From: Thalassospira lucentensis MCCC 1A00383 = DSM 14000
GTDB taxonomy: Bacteria; Pseudomonadota; Alphaproteobacteria; Rhodospirillales; Thalassospiraceae
Length of the DNA stretch: 64,000 nucleotides
Assembly (NCBI RefSeq): GCF_000421265.1
Contig: NZ_ATWN01000006.1
Location: 277,045 to 341,044, forward strand
Direction of reading: 5' to 3'
Part shown: positions 27,489 to 36,898 of the stretch, in pieces
How the letters are laid out: every line of letters starts with the position of its first letter
Position numbering within the stretch: the first letter of the stretch is position 1
The notes under the pieces: generated by a model
Databases searched by the model: none
Told to the model about the DNA's origin: nothing
Seen by the model: only the letters and a program-made list of their open reading frames with translations
Program-made: the position numbers and the translations under genes

Positions 27489-27887
27489 ATGGCCCCGTCG
27501 CGTTCTCGCCCCCCAGCACCCGGTGATAAATCAAAACGCAAACGGGCGGAGAAGGCCGGTCGTCGGGCAGAAACCCTGTGTGGATTTTGGTTACGTCTTA
27601 AGGGATATCGCATTCTTGCCACCCGGTATCGCAGCCCGCTTGGCGAAATTGACATCATTGCCAAGCGCGCAAACCTGATCGCCGCGATCGAGGTTAAAAA
27701 CCGCACCAATCGCGCCGATGCCCTTCTGGCCATCCGCCCGCAACAGCAAAACCGCATTGCACGTGCGCTTGAATCTTATGCCGGACACGTCGGCCATCAG
27801 GGTGATTTGCGTCTTGATCTGATGATTGTTGGCAAATGGTACCGGATCGAACATCTGAAAAATGCCTGGCATACAGAAACGCGCTAA
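27489..27887 (+). CDS. yraN: UPF0102 / YraN family endonuclease-like protein
   Basis: A 132-residue protein of the YraN family with the endonuclease-like core: AEKAGRRAETLCGFWL, ILATRYRSPLGEIDIIAKR (Glu-Ile-Asp) and AIEVKNRTN (Glu-x-Lys) in the order expected for the PD-(D/E)xK fold. It starts 3 bases after the rsmI stop, as in the yraL-yraN neighbourhood of many proteobacteria. Biochemical role is not established. Confidence 0.9.
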   Translation: MAPSRSRPPAPGDKSKRKRAEKAGRRAETLCGFWLRLKGYRILATRYRSPLGEIDIIAKRANLIAAIEVKNRTNRADALLAIRPQQQNRIARALESYAGHVGHQGDLRLDLMIVGKWYRIEHLKNAWHTETR

Positions 27888-27914
27888 CCTGCCGATACCC
27901 ACACCCCCAATATC

Positions 27915-28322
27915 TTAGGGATGCATCTTTGCCCCCTTGGTGATTTTATCAACAATGCGTTTGTCAGCATGAATGCCAATACCCACAAACTGGGCGTCAT
28001 CGGGGGCCAGTCTGGCAAAAACATCCCGGTTGGCGCCATCATGGCCGGTGGCAAACATTTCTTCGATATAGGCAGATGCCCGAATGCCACGGTTTATGGC
28101 GCGTTGATGAATTTTCGCAATGGTTTGCGCATCCGCCGCCAGAACGATGGCCGGCTGACGTGACAGCGGGTTGTAAAGATTGTTCTTCGCATCGACATAG
28201 GGTTCGCCGATGATGTCAGGTGTTTGGGCGACAATGCCGCTCATCAGAAAGGCCGTCACATTCAGTGACTGCCACATCTGCAAATCATCGCGCAACACCA
28301 GCGCCACTTTGGTCTCGAACAT
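27915..28322 (-). CDS. DUF2000 domain-containing protein
   Basis: A 135-residue protein matching DUF2000: KVALVLRDDLQMWQSLNVTAF at the N-terminus, a central YNPLSRQPAIVLAAD and VDKITKGAKMHP at the C-terminus. The family has a peptidyl-tRNA-hydrolase-like fold and is often beside AraC regulators or amino-acid exporters. The ATG has GGAGG 6 bases upstream. It is head to head with an AraC gene only 32 bases away, which probably regulates it. Function unknown. Confidence 0.82.
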   Translation of the reverse strand: MFETKVALVLRDDLQMWQSLNVTAFLMSGIVAQTPDIIGEPYVDAKNNLYNPLSRQPAIVLAADAQTIAKIHQRAINRGIRASAYIEEMFATGHDGANRDVFARLAPDDAQFVGIGIHADKRIVDKITKGAKMHP

Positions 28323-28354
28323 ATGCGTCCTCCATCCGGTTGGGTTATCAGGTC

Positions 28355-29218
28355 ATGACAGAAGCAATAGAACAGGACGGCGAACCAGGTATTGAACGTT
28401 TGTGCAAAACGCGTGAGCGGTTCATTGCGGCCCCTGCGTCCCCCGGGATTGAACGCATCGAAGCACAGTTCTTTGGCAATATGTTTTCCCCACACCGCCA
28501 TGACACCTATGCGCTTGGCATTACCATGCGCGGGGTGCAGACGTTTAATTATCGTGGCGAATATCGCGCCAGCAATCCGGGCAACGTCATTGTTCTGCAT
28601 CCCGACGAATTACATGATGGCGGCGCTGGCACCGATGACGGATTGCAGTATCGCATGCTCTATCTTGAACCGGCCCTTTTGCGGCGCGGGCTTGATCATG
28701 AAACAGCATCCCTGCCGTTTGTCAGAGATCCCATCATTCACGATCCTGCACTGTGGGCGATCCTTGCATCTGTTTTGGGTGAACTTGAAAGCAACGTTGA
28801 TCCATTGTTGCGCGATCAATTCGTCACCGACATTGCACATCGCCTTTCACAACATGCCAAAACACCCCTGAAACAATCGCGATACAATGCAAGCCTGCAG
28901 ATGGAGCAGGTGCGCGCATTCCTTGAAGCCAATTTTGATCGCCCGGTTCTGTCGCACGAACTTGAACAGGTGGCCGACATGGATCGTTATCGGTTGATCA
29001 GGCATTTTCGCGCCCGTTTCGGAACAACACCCTATCGCTATCTGATCATGCGGCGCCTGCAACAGGCCCGCGCCCTGATCACGCTGGGTCAACCGCTTGC
29101 GGGCATTGCGGCTGAAACCGGATTTTCCGATCAAAGCCATTTTAACCGGCATTTCCGTCAGGCATTTGGCCTGACACCGGGACGCTGGTCGGAACTGGCG
29201 GCCCCTCATCGCCACTGA
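28355..29218 (+). CDS. AraC-family transcriptional regulator
   Basis: A 287-residue regulator with an N-terminal cupin-like ligand domain (SPHRHDTYALGITMRGVQTF, HPDELHDGG) and a C-terminal double helix-turn-helix: FDRPVLSHELEQVADMDRYR and the canonical second motif IAAETGFSDQSHFNRHFRQAFG. The resemblance is to the AraC proteins that accompany LysE-type exporters and DUF2000. ATG 28355 gives a complete ligand domain; the frame is open upstream, but that overlaps DUF2000 antisense. The ligand may be an amino acid (inference). Confidence 0.85.
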   Translation: MTEAIEQDGEPGIERLCKTRERFIAAPASPGIERIEAQFFGNMFSPHRHDTYALGITMRGVQTFNYRGEYRASNPGNVIVLHPDELHDGGAGTDDGLQYRMLYLEPALLRRGLDHETASLPFVRDPIIHDPALWAILASVLGELESNVDPLLRDQFVTDIAHRLSQHAKTPLKQSRYNASLQMEQVRAFLEANFDRPVLSHELEQVADMDRYRLIRHFRARFGTTPYRYLIMRRLQQARALITLGQPLAGIAAETGFSDQSHFNRHFRQAFGLTPGRWSELAAPHRH

Positions 29219-29353
29219 ACATCCGGAAATTAAAAGGCTTCGGCAAAGATAAAATGCATATTTTCTGATAAACCGGTCCGGATTTTAAAACTCCTTAACC
29301 CGATGGGGTAATGATGGGACATTATTTGGGGAATCGGGACGAGACTTCGGCAT

Positions 29354-30016
29354 ATGGCGTCAGCATATGACACAGCCCGGCATTTCATTGGCACATGGCC
29401 AAGCAATGCCAAGCGGCGTTTTTGTATTTTACTAACTCTGGCATTCACCGGTTTTGGCATTCTGCCGTTGGCGGGCTGCACATCGATGGCCATTGGGGCC
29501 GGGGCAACCGCCGGGGTCGCGGCCTTTCAGGAACGCGGGTTTGAAGGGGCGGTAAGCGACACGGCAATTACAGCTGAAATCTGGCAAAAGTTTCTAGCAC
29601 AGGACGAATCCCTGTTTCTCAATATCGAAATCGAAGTTGTCGAAGGCGAAGTTCTTCTGGCTGGTGAAGTCAAATCAGCAACAGACGAACTTGAAGCCGT
29701 GAAACTCACCTGGCAGGTTGGTGGTGTCCGCAGTGTGCTCAATGAAATCAGTGTCGGCGAAGGTGCGTCCTTCATGGACAATGCCAATGACCTTCTGATC
29801 ACGACCCGCATTAAAACGGCCCTGATGTTTGATACCGATGTCTTTGCGATCAATTACAGCATCGAAACCGTAAAGGGCACGGTGCATCTGATGGGGATTG
29901 CCCAGGATGACCTTGAACGCAATCGCGTCATCGCACATGCCCGCGATACCAGCTATGTTAGACGGGTGGTCAGCCATATTCGCCTGAAAAATGATGCAAA
30001 CCGGCAAGGAACCTGA
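29354..30016 (+). CDS. BON-domain lipoprotein (YraP/DolP-like)
   Basis: A 220-residue lipoprotein with leader hydrophobic core FCILLTLAFTGFGILPLAGC (lipobox LAGC, Cys about 42), followed by two BON domains: VSDTAITAEIWQKF ... VVEGEVLLAGEV and DLLITTRIKTALM ... ETVKGTVHLMGIA. DolP (YraP) of E. coli has the same design, maintains outer-membrane integrity, and is encoded in the same yra neighbourhood as lpoA and yraN. Here the cluster is split by the DUF2000/AraC pair. The stop overlaps the SirB1 gene start by 26 bases. Confidence 0.85.
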   Translation: MASAYDTARHFIGTWPSNAKRRFCILLTLAFTGFGILPLAGCTSMAIGAGATAGVAAFQERGFEGAVSDTAITAEIWQKFLAQDESLFLNIEIEVVEGEVLLAGEVKSATDELEAVKLTWQVGGVRSVLNEISVGEGASFMDNANDLLITTRIKTALMFDTDVFAINYSIETVKGTVHLMGIAQDDLERNRVIAHARDTSYVRRVVSHIRLKNDANRQGT

Positions 30017-31115
30017 TCCTATTAACAGTATTCGCCACATCACAGACCCGACCGATCCGGATCGCCAATGGCTTGTCGATTATGGCAAGGGCAATAAGCC
30101 CGACGCCACGGCAGCAGAAGCCGCATTGCGTTTTGCACGGATCAACGATCCAAACAACGCACGCGACATTGCACCGTATCTTGCGCGGCTTGATGATCTG
30201 GCCGATCAGGTTCGTTCCGATCTTGCCGCCCTGTTGGCGTCATCCGGGCACGACACAGTGGCATCCGCCAAGGTGGCGCCAGAAACCTTGGCACAGGCCT
30301 CCATCGAACAAATCGTATCGATACTACAATCTGTCATCCCGACCCGACATGGCTTTCAGGGGGATGCGGAAAACTATGATGACATGGAAAACGCCGATCT
30401 GATGAAGGTCATGGACCGCAAACGTGGTCTGCCCGTCGCATTGGCCATGCTTTATATCCATGTGGCGCGCCGTTGTGACTTTGCGATCACCGGCATTGAT
30501 TTCCCGGGTCATTTTCTGTTGCGTCTGCAGTCAAATGGCAAACGTCGCATGATTGACCCGTTCCATGGCGGCATTGCCCTTGGCCCGGCCGAGCTACGTG
30601 AACTTTTAAAATCGTTTAGTGGCCTCGATGCCGAACTCGAACCCCGCCATTATTGCGAATCTTCCGACGTTTCTATTTTGTTACGACTTCAAAACAACAT
30701 TAAGGTTCGTGCGCTTCGTGCCGGGGAATTGACCCATGCGACCCGCATTATCGAGCATAGCCTGTTGATCGCACCCGACCATGAAGGCCTGTGGCATCAG
30801 CTCGGCGCACTGTATGCCCGCCTTAATGAAGATCATAAGGCGCTGGGCGCCTTTGAAAAGTTTGTGGCCCTGTGTGAAGACCCCCTTCATCGCACCAGAA
30901 TCGAAGCGGTTATCGAAGAATTACGCGATCGGCTTGGACTTGATGTCCTCTGCCACACCGATGGGCTCACCAAAACAAAAGCCCCTGCCGTCACAGATGA
31001 TGACAGTGTCAAAAACGACGCAAAGGACAATGCGCCAATCCCGCTTTATCCCAATTTGATGTCGGTTACCAACACCACAAACGCGTCTGACACCCCCTCC
31101 TCAAGCGACCATTGA
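29991..31115 (+). CDS. SirB1 family protein (transglutaminase-like with TPR region)
   Basis: A 374-residue protein. Residues about 100-260 match the SirB1/transglutaminase-like region: YDDMENADLMKVMDRKRGLPVALA, GIDFPGHFLLRL and MIDPFHGG. Residues about 265-315 look like TPR helices (APDHEGLWHQLGALYARLNE). The C-terminal 60 residues are Asp/Thr/Ser-rich and probably disordered. Two adjacent ATGs (29991, 29994) lie inside the end of the BON gene, suggesting translational coupling. The family function is poorly defined; a protein-scaffold role is a guess. Confidence 0.82.
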   Translation: MMQTGKEPDPINSIRHITDPTDPDRQWLVDYGKGNKPDATAAEAALRFARINDPNNARDIAPYLARLDDLADQVRSDLAALLASSGHDTVASAKVAPETLAQASIEQIVSILQSVIPTRHGFQGDAENYDDMENADLMKVMDRKRGLPVALAMLYIHVARRCDFAITGIDFPGHFLLRLQSNGKRRMIDPFHGGIALGPAELRELLKSFSGLDAELEPRHYCESSDVSILLRLQNNIKVRALRAGELTHATRIIEHSLLIAPDHEGLWHQLGALYARLNEDHKALGAFEKFVALCEDPLHRTRIEAVIEELRDRLGLDVLCHTDGLTKTKAPAVTDDDSVKNDAKDNAPIPLYPNLMSVTNTTNASDTPSSSDH

Positions 31116-31769
31116 CTCGAATGAAGGCTTGGTCGGCCACAAACCGGCACAGCATACTAAAATGCCATTTTTCGCTATGTTAGATTAATTAATATTATCT
31201 ATATAGATCATCATACAGATAAATTATTACTCTTATTTCAATACAAACCAGTTTGTCCGTTACCTCAAAGAAATCGAATGCAGGTAAATCCGAGATTAAA
31301 AACAGTTAAAAATTCTTGTTTGCATATTTTTGCCCCGTTCTCACCTTCATATCCGGGGAGTGTCCCTTGTCGTGCATCACGAACCGCTAATTTGCGAAAT
31401 CTGGCAGTTTTCCGGGACTTATGATTCATTCTTCCCCGCCGGATGGGATTCAATTGACTCATCGCACGATGTTTAAACTGCAGGCTCGGGAATCTCGTTT
31501 CAAAATCGGCGCAAAAAACATCGTATGTAGTTTTTCAGGTCCTTAACGCGAGGTTAAACGACCGGTCACGAAACGGTCGCAACACTTGCACCAATAATTG
31601 CAATGCCTATACTCCCGCCAATGCCCAATGGCCCCTATGATATAACGTCACCTATTATATGAAGACCATCCGGTTCGGCACATGCCCAAACGGCCCGTTG
31701 CGCGGAAGGCCTGCGCGCCATACCGTACGCACCAAACACGCAAACGCACACATCGCAGGAATGAATTAC
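31116..31769. other. Long AT-rich noncoding region
   Basis: This 654-base stretch is markedly AT-rich at 31160-31260 and holds no gene I can support. It contains a short inverted repeat GACCG/CGGTC at about 31559-31576 and a sigma-70-like promoter at 31586-31613 pointing to the kinase gene. A small RNA or an eroded gene is possible but nothing in the sequence identifies one. Confidence 0.45.
31586..31613 (+). promoter_or_regulatory. Sigma-70-type promoter of the PfkB kinase gene
   Basis: TTGCAC (31586-31591) and TATACT (31608-31613) are separated by 16 bases. The predicted start lies about 150 bases before the kinase ATG. Confidence 0.5.
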
Positions 31770-32759
31770 ATGCACGACACCAAAGTCGACGTCGTCGGGA
31801 TCGGAAACGCCATCGTTGATGTCCTTGCCAACTGCAAGGAAGAAGACCTCAAACGGCTGAACCTGGTTAAGAACTCTATGACCCTGATCGACGCGGATGA
31901 TGCGGATCGTTTGTATGAACAGATGGGGCCGGGCATGGAAATGTCGGGCGGGTCAGCTGGCAACACCATGGCTGGCATCGCAGCCCTTGGTGGCAAAGGC
32001 GCCTATATCGGCAAAGTCCGCGATGATCAGCTCGGTCAGGTGTTTCGCCATGACATTCGTGCGATTGGTGTGCAGTTCAATTCCACCCCGTCAACCACAG
32101 GGTCGCCGACCGCGCGCTGCCTGATTTTTGTCACGCCGGATGGTGACCGCACCATGAACACCTTTTTGGGTGCCTGTGCGGAACTTGGTCCGGAAGACAT
32201 CGACGAGGATCTGATCAAATCGGCAAAGCTGACCTACATGGAAGGCTATCTTTGGGATCGTCCAGAAGCCAAGGAAGCCTTTATCAAGGCAGCCAAAGTC
32301 GCCCACGAAGCAGGCCGTCAGGTTTCCATTAGCCTGTCTGACTCATTCTGTGTTGACCGTCATCGCGAATCGTTCCGCGATCTGGTGCATAACCATATTG
32401 ACGTGCTGTTTGCCAACGAAGACGAAATCAAGTCGCTCTATGAGGTTGAAACCTTTGAAGAAGCCCTGGCCGAAGTGCGCAAACACTGCAAGGTCGCGGC
32501 CCTGACCCGCAGTGAAAAGGGTGCGGTGATTGTTTCAGATAACGAATTGTATGAAATCAGTGCCGAACCTGTCGCGCGCGTACTTGATACCACCGGGGCC
32601 GGTGATTTGTTCGCATCGGGTTTCCTCTATGGCTACACCAAGGGGCATGACCTTGCGACCTGTGGTCAACTGGGTGCGATTTGCGCCGCCGAAGTCATTT
32701 CACATATGGGCGCACGCCCGGTTGCCGACCTTAAGGACCTGATCAACAAGGCCATTTGA
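31770..32759 (+). CDS. PfkB-family carbohydrate/adenosine kinase
   Basis: A 329-residue ribokinase-fold enzyme. The first signature is at residues about 45-60 (GGSAGNTMAGIAALGG) and the second near the C-terminus, LDTTGAGDLFASGFLYGY, with the catalytic Asp in GAGD. Alphaproteobacterial proteins of this type are usually called adenosine kinase; the substrate here is inferred. ATG 31770 has AGGA 9 bases upstream; an ATG three codons earlier is possible. A strong terminator follows, so the gene is transcribed alone. Confidence 0.88.
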   Translation: MHDTKVDVVGIGNAIVDVLANCKEEDLKRLNLVKNSMTLIDADDADRLYEQMGPGMEMSGGSAGNTMAGIAALGGKGAYIGKVRDDQLGQVFRHDIRAIGVQFNSTPSTTGSPTARCLIFVTPDGDRTMNTFLGACAELGPEDIDEDLIKSAKLTYMEGYLWDRPEAKEAFIKAAKVAHEAGRQVSISLSDSFCVDRHRESFRDLVHNHIDVLFANEDEIKSLYEVETFEEALAEVRKHCKVAALTRSEKGAVIVSDNELYEISAEPVARVLDTTGAGDLFASGFLYGYTKGHDLATCGQLGAICAAEVISHMGARPVADLKDLINKAI

Positions 32760-32811
32760 TCGGTTTGCAGGACATGATTTACATGCCCTGAGACAAGCCT
32801 CGAAAGATTTC

Positions 32812-32850
32812 ACGGGACGGCAATATTTGTTTGCCGTCCCGTTTTATTTT
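32812..32850 (+). terminator. Rho-independent terminator of the PfkB kinase gene
   Basis: ACGGGACGGCAA (32812-32823) pairs with TTGCCGTCCCGT (32831-32842) with a 7-base loop, followed by TTTATTTT. Confidence 0.92.
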
Positions 32851-33206
32851 GGCAAACAGCACAGATTCCGTGGCTTTGCACTGCACACAAGCATTGACTT
32901 TATACAGAGTTTAGCGCAAACAGCCCGCATTGCAGAAAAATCAACCCCGCATGGCGTGCACGAGGCTGGTCATTCGCCTCCACATTGGCTATGACAGGGC
33001 AGCTTTCGAGCCAGCCTGCAAAATGTCTTTGGGCCAGTAAACATTCAGCATGTGCCGTGCTGCGCAAATTGCGCGGGTTTGACCTTGCCGACCGGATGAA
33101 CCCGGTCTTAGGGCGGCTGAATATCTACTGGCCTTGAAACTTTTACTGACCGATGCGCAAGGGACACATCCCGGCGCGCGGCATTTTTATTCTGGAGTCC
33201 GCGCCA
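32851..33206. other. Intergenic region upstream of typA
   Basis: These 356 bases have no credible gene. The last part includes GGAG about 10 bases before the typA ATG. I could not identify a convincing -35/-10 pair or a regulatory element. Confidence 0.45.
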
Positions 33207-35027
33207 ATGAACTTGCGCAATATCGCCATCATCGCTCACGTTGACCATGGCAAAACCACCCTCGTCGATGCGATGTTCCGCCAGTCGGGCGTCTATCGTG
33301 ACAACCAGCGCGTTGATGAACGCGCCATGGACAGCAACGATCTGGAACGCGAACGCGGCATTACCATTATGGCAAAGCCGACCGCAATTCAGTGGGGCGA
33401 GACCCGTATCAACATCGTTGATACCCCGGGCCACGCCGATTTCGGCGGTGAAGTCGAACGTATCCTGTCGATGGTTGATGGTGTTGTTCTGCTGGTTGAC
33501 TCGGCCGAAGGCCCGATGCCACAGACCAAATTCGTTTTGGGTAAAGCCCTGAAACTGGGTCTGAAGCCAATCGTCATCATTAACAAGATCGACCGTCCGG
33601 ATGAGCGCGCCGAAGAAGTTCTCGACGAGATCTTCGATCTCTTCGTGTCGCTTGAGGCATCCGATGAACAGCTCGACTTCCCGACGCTTTATGCATCTGG
33701 CCGTGATGGTTGGGCTGCCGAAGCACCAGAAGGTCCGAAAGAAAACCTGACCCCGCTGATGGATCTGGTTCTGAATTATGTGCCGGCCCCGAAGGCAGAC
33801 GTTGACGCACCGTTCGCAATGATTGCGACCATGCTGCATGCTGATAACTTCCTGGGTCGCATCCTGACCGGTCGTATCGCGCAGGGCCGTGCGAAACTTA
33901 ACATGCCTGTTAAGGTTCTTCGCGGCGATGGCACGGTTGAAACCGGCCGTCTGTCCAAACTGATGGGCTTCCGCGGTCTGGATCGTGTGCCACAGGAAGA
34001 AGCAAATGCTGGTGACATCATCGCAATTGCGGGCCTGACCAACGCAACCGTTGCTGACACCATCTGCTCGACCGAAATCACCACCGCGATTGCAAGTCAG
34101 CCGATTGATCCGCCGACGCTGGCGATGACCTTCTCGGTCAACAACTCGCCGCTGGCCGGTCAGGAAGGCGACAAAGTTACATCCCGTATGATCCGTGCCC
34201 GTCTTGAGCGCGAAGCCGAAGGCAACATCGCGATCAAGATCGGTGAAACCGCTGATAAAGACGCCTTTGAAGTCGCCGGTCGTGGCGAACTTCAGCTTGG
34301 CGTTCTGATCGAAACCATGCGCCGCGAAGGCTATGAGCTTTCGATCTCGCGTCCGCGCGTTCTGATCCAGGAAATCAACGGCGTCATGTCTGAGCCGTTC
34401 GAAGAAGTCCAGGTCGACGTTGACGAAGAATACGCCGGTTCGGTTGTTGAGAAAATGAGCCTGCGCAAAGCCGAAATGACCGATATGCGGTCATCAGGTG
34501 GCGGCAAGACCCGTATCATCTTCCACGCACCGTCTCGTGGCCTGATCGGTTATCACGGTGAATTTCTGACCGATACCCGCGGTACCGGCGTTATGAACCG
34601 TGTGTTCCATTCCTATGGCCCGGTCAAAGGTGCCATTGCAGGCCGTCGTAACGGCGTTCTGATTTCAAACGATCAGGGCGACGCGGTTGCCTATGCTCTT
34701 TGGGGCTTGGAAGATCGTGGCGCGATGTTCATCGAATCGGGTACGCGCGTTTACGAAGGCATGGTCATTGGCGAACACAATCGTAACAATGATCTTGAGG
34801 TTAACATCCTCAAAGGCAAAAAACTGACCAACGTTCGTGCATCGGGCAAGGATGACGCCATCACCCTGACCCCGCCGCGCCGCATGTCCCTGGAAGAGGC
34901 CCTTGCCTACATCCAGAACGACGAGCTGGTCGAAGTAACGCCGACAAGCATTCGTATTCGTAAGCTGCACCTCGATCCGAACGTGCGCAAACGCGAAAGC
35001 CGTAAATCAGAATCCGAAACCGTCTAA
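33207..35027 (+). CDS. typA: Translational GTPase TypA/BipA
   Basis: A 606-residue ribosome-associated GTPase. G1 is [10 protein letters not shown]2 RGITI, G3 [10 protein letters not shown] and G4 NKIDRP, followed by EF-G-like domains II, III and V and the BipA-specific C-terminal domain ([22 protein letters not shown]). It assists 50S assembly and growth at low temperature or under stress. ATG 33207 begins the conserved [14 protein letters not shown]. Codon choice is notably more regular than in the neighbours, as expected for a highly expressed gene. Confidence 0.97.
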   Translation: MNLRNIAIIAHVDHGKTTLVDAMFRQSGVYRDNQRVDERAMDSNDLERERGITIMAKPTAIQWGETRINIVDTPGHADFGGEVERILSMVDGVVLLVDSAEGPMPQTKFVLGKALKLGLKPIVIINKIDRPDERAEEVLDEIFDLFVSLEASDEQLDFPTLYASGRDGWAAEAPEGPKENLTPLMDLVLNYVPAPKADVDAPFAMIATMLHADNFLGRILTGRIAQGRAKLNMPVKVLRGDGTVETGRLSKLMGFRGLDRVPQEEANAGDIIAIAGLTNATVADTICSTEITTAIASQPIDPPTLAMTFSVNNSPLAGQEGDKVTSRMIRARLEREAEGNIAIKIGETADKDAFEVAGRGELQLGVLIETMRREGYELSISRPRVLIQEINGVMSEPFEEVQVDVDEEYAGSVVEKMSLRKAEMTDMRSSGGGKTRIIFHAPSRGLIGYHGEFLTDTRGTGVMNRVFHSYGPVKGAIAGRRNGVLISNDQGDAVAYALWGLEDRGAMFIESGTRVYEGMVIGEHNRNNDLEVNILKGKKLTNVRASGKDDAITLTPPRRMSLEEALAYIQNDELVEVTPTSIRIRKLHLDPNVRKRESRKSESETV

Positions 35028-35046
35028 TCGTTTCGCAGCTGAATTG

Positions 35047-35079
35047 AAAAAGGCCGGTCCAGATGGATCGGCCTTTTTT
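35047..35079 (+). terminator. Rho-independent terminator of typA
   Basis: AAAAAGGCCG (35047-35056) pairs with CGGCCTTTTTT (35069-35079) across a 12-base loop, ending in a T6 tract 20 bases after the typA stop. Confidence 0.92.
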
Positions 35080-35187
35080 GCGTTTAAGGCCCTTTAAGGT
35101 CCCTGGCATCATAGCCGGACGATTTCGGTATTCCTTAACCAGTTTCCCCTACTTTGTGGCCACGTGGCATGCAAACGGGGGAAATTG

Positions 35188-36762
35188 ATGCACAGCGCAG
35201 AAAAACGAAGCTGGAGCGAGGCCTTTGGCGCCTTCATCCATCCACGTGTCATCACAATGCTGTTTATGGGCTTGTCTGCGGGCATTCCTATCCTTCTGAT
35301 TTTCTCCACCCTGTCGATCTGGCTGCGCGAAGCGGGTGTGGATCGTTCCACGGTCACCTATTTCAGTTGGGCCGCCCTTGGCTATTCGTTCAAATTCGTC
35401 TGGGCGCCACTGATTGACCGACTGCCTTTCCCGGTCCTGCACGGTATTCTGGGGCGTCGGCGCAGTTGGCTGATCATTGCCCAAGGGTGCATCATCGGCG
35501 CCATCCTGTGGATGGGGCTGACCGATCCGGCACAAAACCTGACCATGATGGCCTTTGCCGCCGTTGCCCTTGGCTTTGCCTCGGCCACACAGGATATCGT
35601 GATTGATGCCTATCGCATCGAGGCCGCCGATACCGATCTTCAGGCGATGATGAGTTCGGCCTATATTGGCGGCTATCGCATCGGCATGATCGTTGCCGGT
35701 GCCGGGGCGCTCACCATTGCCGGGCTGTTTGAAGCCGAAGGTAGTTACCAACCTTTTGCCTGGACAATGGCGTACGGCTGTATGGCGCTTGCGATGTGTA
35801 TCGGGGTGATTACAACGCTATTGATCCGTGAACCGGCCGTAAACCGCACCGACAGCAAGTATTTTCACGAAACATCCGATTACGTGCGATTTCTTGCGAT
35901 GTTTGCCGTCACGGTCATCGCCTTCATCCTTGCCAATCTCTATGCCGGGGACATCACCGACCCACTCAAAGCCATCTTGCGCGATGGTGGCATGATCAGC
36001 GAGCTTGCCGGGTTTATTGCCGGCACCCTCAAACTGGCGATTTCGATTGCCGTTGCCATTCTGGTCGCTTGGCTGACCACGCGGGTCGGCCTCACTCCGA
36101 CGGGCATGGTGCGTGAAACTTATATCGCACCGGTAAAGGACTTCATTGATCGTTATGGCAAGGCCGCGATCATTATCCTGATCCTGATTGGCGTCTATCG
36201 CATTGCCGATATCGTCATGGGGGTCATGGCCAATGTGTTTTACACCGACCTTGGCTTTTCCAAGGAAGAAATCGCCGCCGTGTCCAAGACATTTGGTCTG
36301 TTCATGACCATTGCCGGCAGTTTCATGGGCGGGGTTTTGTCGGTGCGCTACGGGGTTGTGCGCATCCTGTTTGTCGGGGCGTTACTTTCGGCGATCACCA
36401 ATATCCTGTTTGCCTTTATGGCCCATATGGGGGCGAACACCATCATGTTTGCCGTGGTGATCATGGCCGACAACCTGTCGGGTGGTTTGGCAACGGCGGC
36501 CTTCATTGCCTATCTGTCAGGCCTGACCAATATTTCCTTTACGGCCATGCAATACGCGATCTTTAGTTCGATCATGACCCTGTTTCCAAAGATCCTCGCC
36601 GGGTTCTCTGGCACGGTTGTCGATGCGGTCGGATACAGCTGGTTCTTCATTGGCACCGCCATCATCGGCATTCCGGTATTGTACCTTGTCGTTCTGGCGG
36701 GCCGTTTAACCGATGTGGAAAATCCAAACAAGGATAGCATGCCTGCCAAAGCTGAGGGTTGA
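35188..36762 (+). CDS. AmpG-type MFS permease (muropeptide transporter-like)
   Basis: A 524-residue multi-TM transporter of the AmpG branch of the major facilitator superfamily, marked by WAALGYSFKFVWAPLIDR, LGRRRSWLIIAQG and ATQDIVIDAYRIE. About 12-14 hydrophobic segments are visible. AmpG imports anhydro-muropeptides for peptidoglycan recycling and influences beta-lactamase induction. ATG 35188 has GGGGGA 6 bases upstream. Other wall-related genes lie in the window (dapB, an L,D-transpeptidase-like gene, a glucosaminidase), but none adjacent. Confidence 0.85.
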   Translation: MHSAEKRSWSEAFGAFIHPRVITMLFMGLSAGIPILLIFSTLSIWLREAGVDRSTVTYFSWAALGYSFKFVWAPLIDRLPFPVLHGILGRRRSWLIIAQGCIIGAILWMGLTDPAQNLTMMAFAAVALGFASATQDIVIDAYRIEAADTDLQAMMSSAYIGGYRIGMIVAGAGALTIAGLFEAEGSYQPFAWTMAYGCMALAMCIGVITTLLIREPAVNRTDSKYFHETSDYVRFLAMFAVTVIAFILANLYAGDITDPLKAILRDGGMISELAGFIAGTLKLAISIAVAILVAWLTTRVGLTPTGMVRETYIAPVKDFIDRYGKAAIIILILIGVYRIADIVMGVMANVFYTDLGFSKEEIAAVSKTFGLFMTIAGSFMGGVLSVRYGVVRILFVGALLSAITNILFAFMAHMGANTIMFAVVIMADNLSGGLATAAFIAYLSGLTNISFTAMQYAIFSSIMTLFPKILAGFSGTVVDAVGYSWFFIGTAIIGIPVLYLVVLAGRLTDVENPNKDSMPAKAEG

Positions 36763-36808
36763 TGGTCAACAGCTGATCACTCTTGCGTGCCGTCCCGTCC
36801 CATAAAGC

Positions 36809-36843
36809 AAAACCGGACGCCTTAACGGGCGTCCGGTTTTTTT
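36809..36843. terminator. Bidirectional terminator between AmpG-type gene and ptsN
   Basis: AAAACCGGACGCC (36809-36821) pairs with GGCGTCCGGTTTT (36828-36840) across a 6-base loop, followed by TTT. The A tract on the left serves as a T tract on the minus strand. Confidence 0.92.
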
Positions 36844-36898
36844 AAATTCTGGGCTGTTATCTGTGCGTACGGGGATTACCCGCCGGTCACTGACCTTT

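Noticed and set aside
31265..31462. Small minus-strand open frame (65 codons) in the AT-rich intergenic region
   Set aside because: No ribosome binding site, no similarity I recognise, and composition follows the local noncoding DNA.
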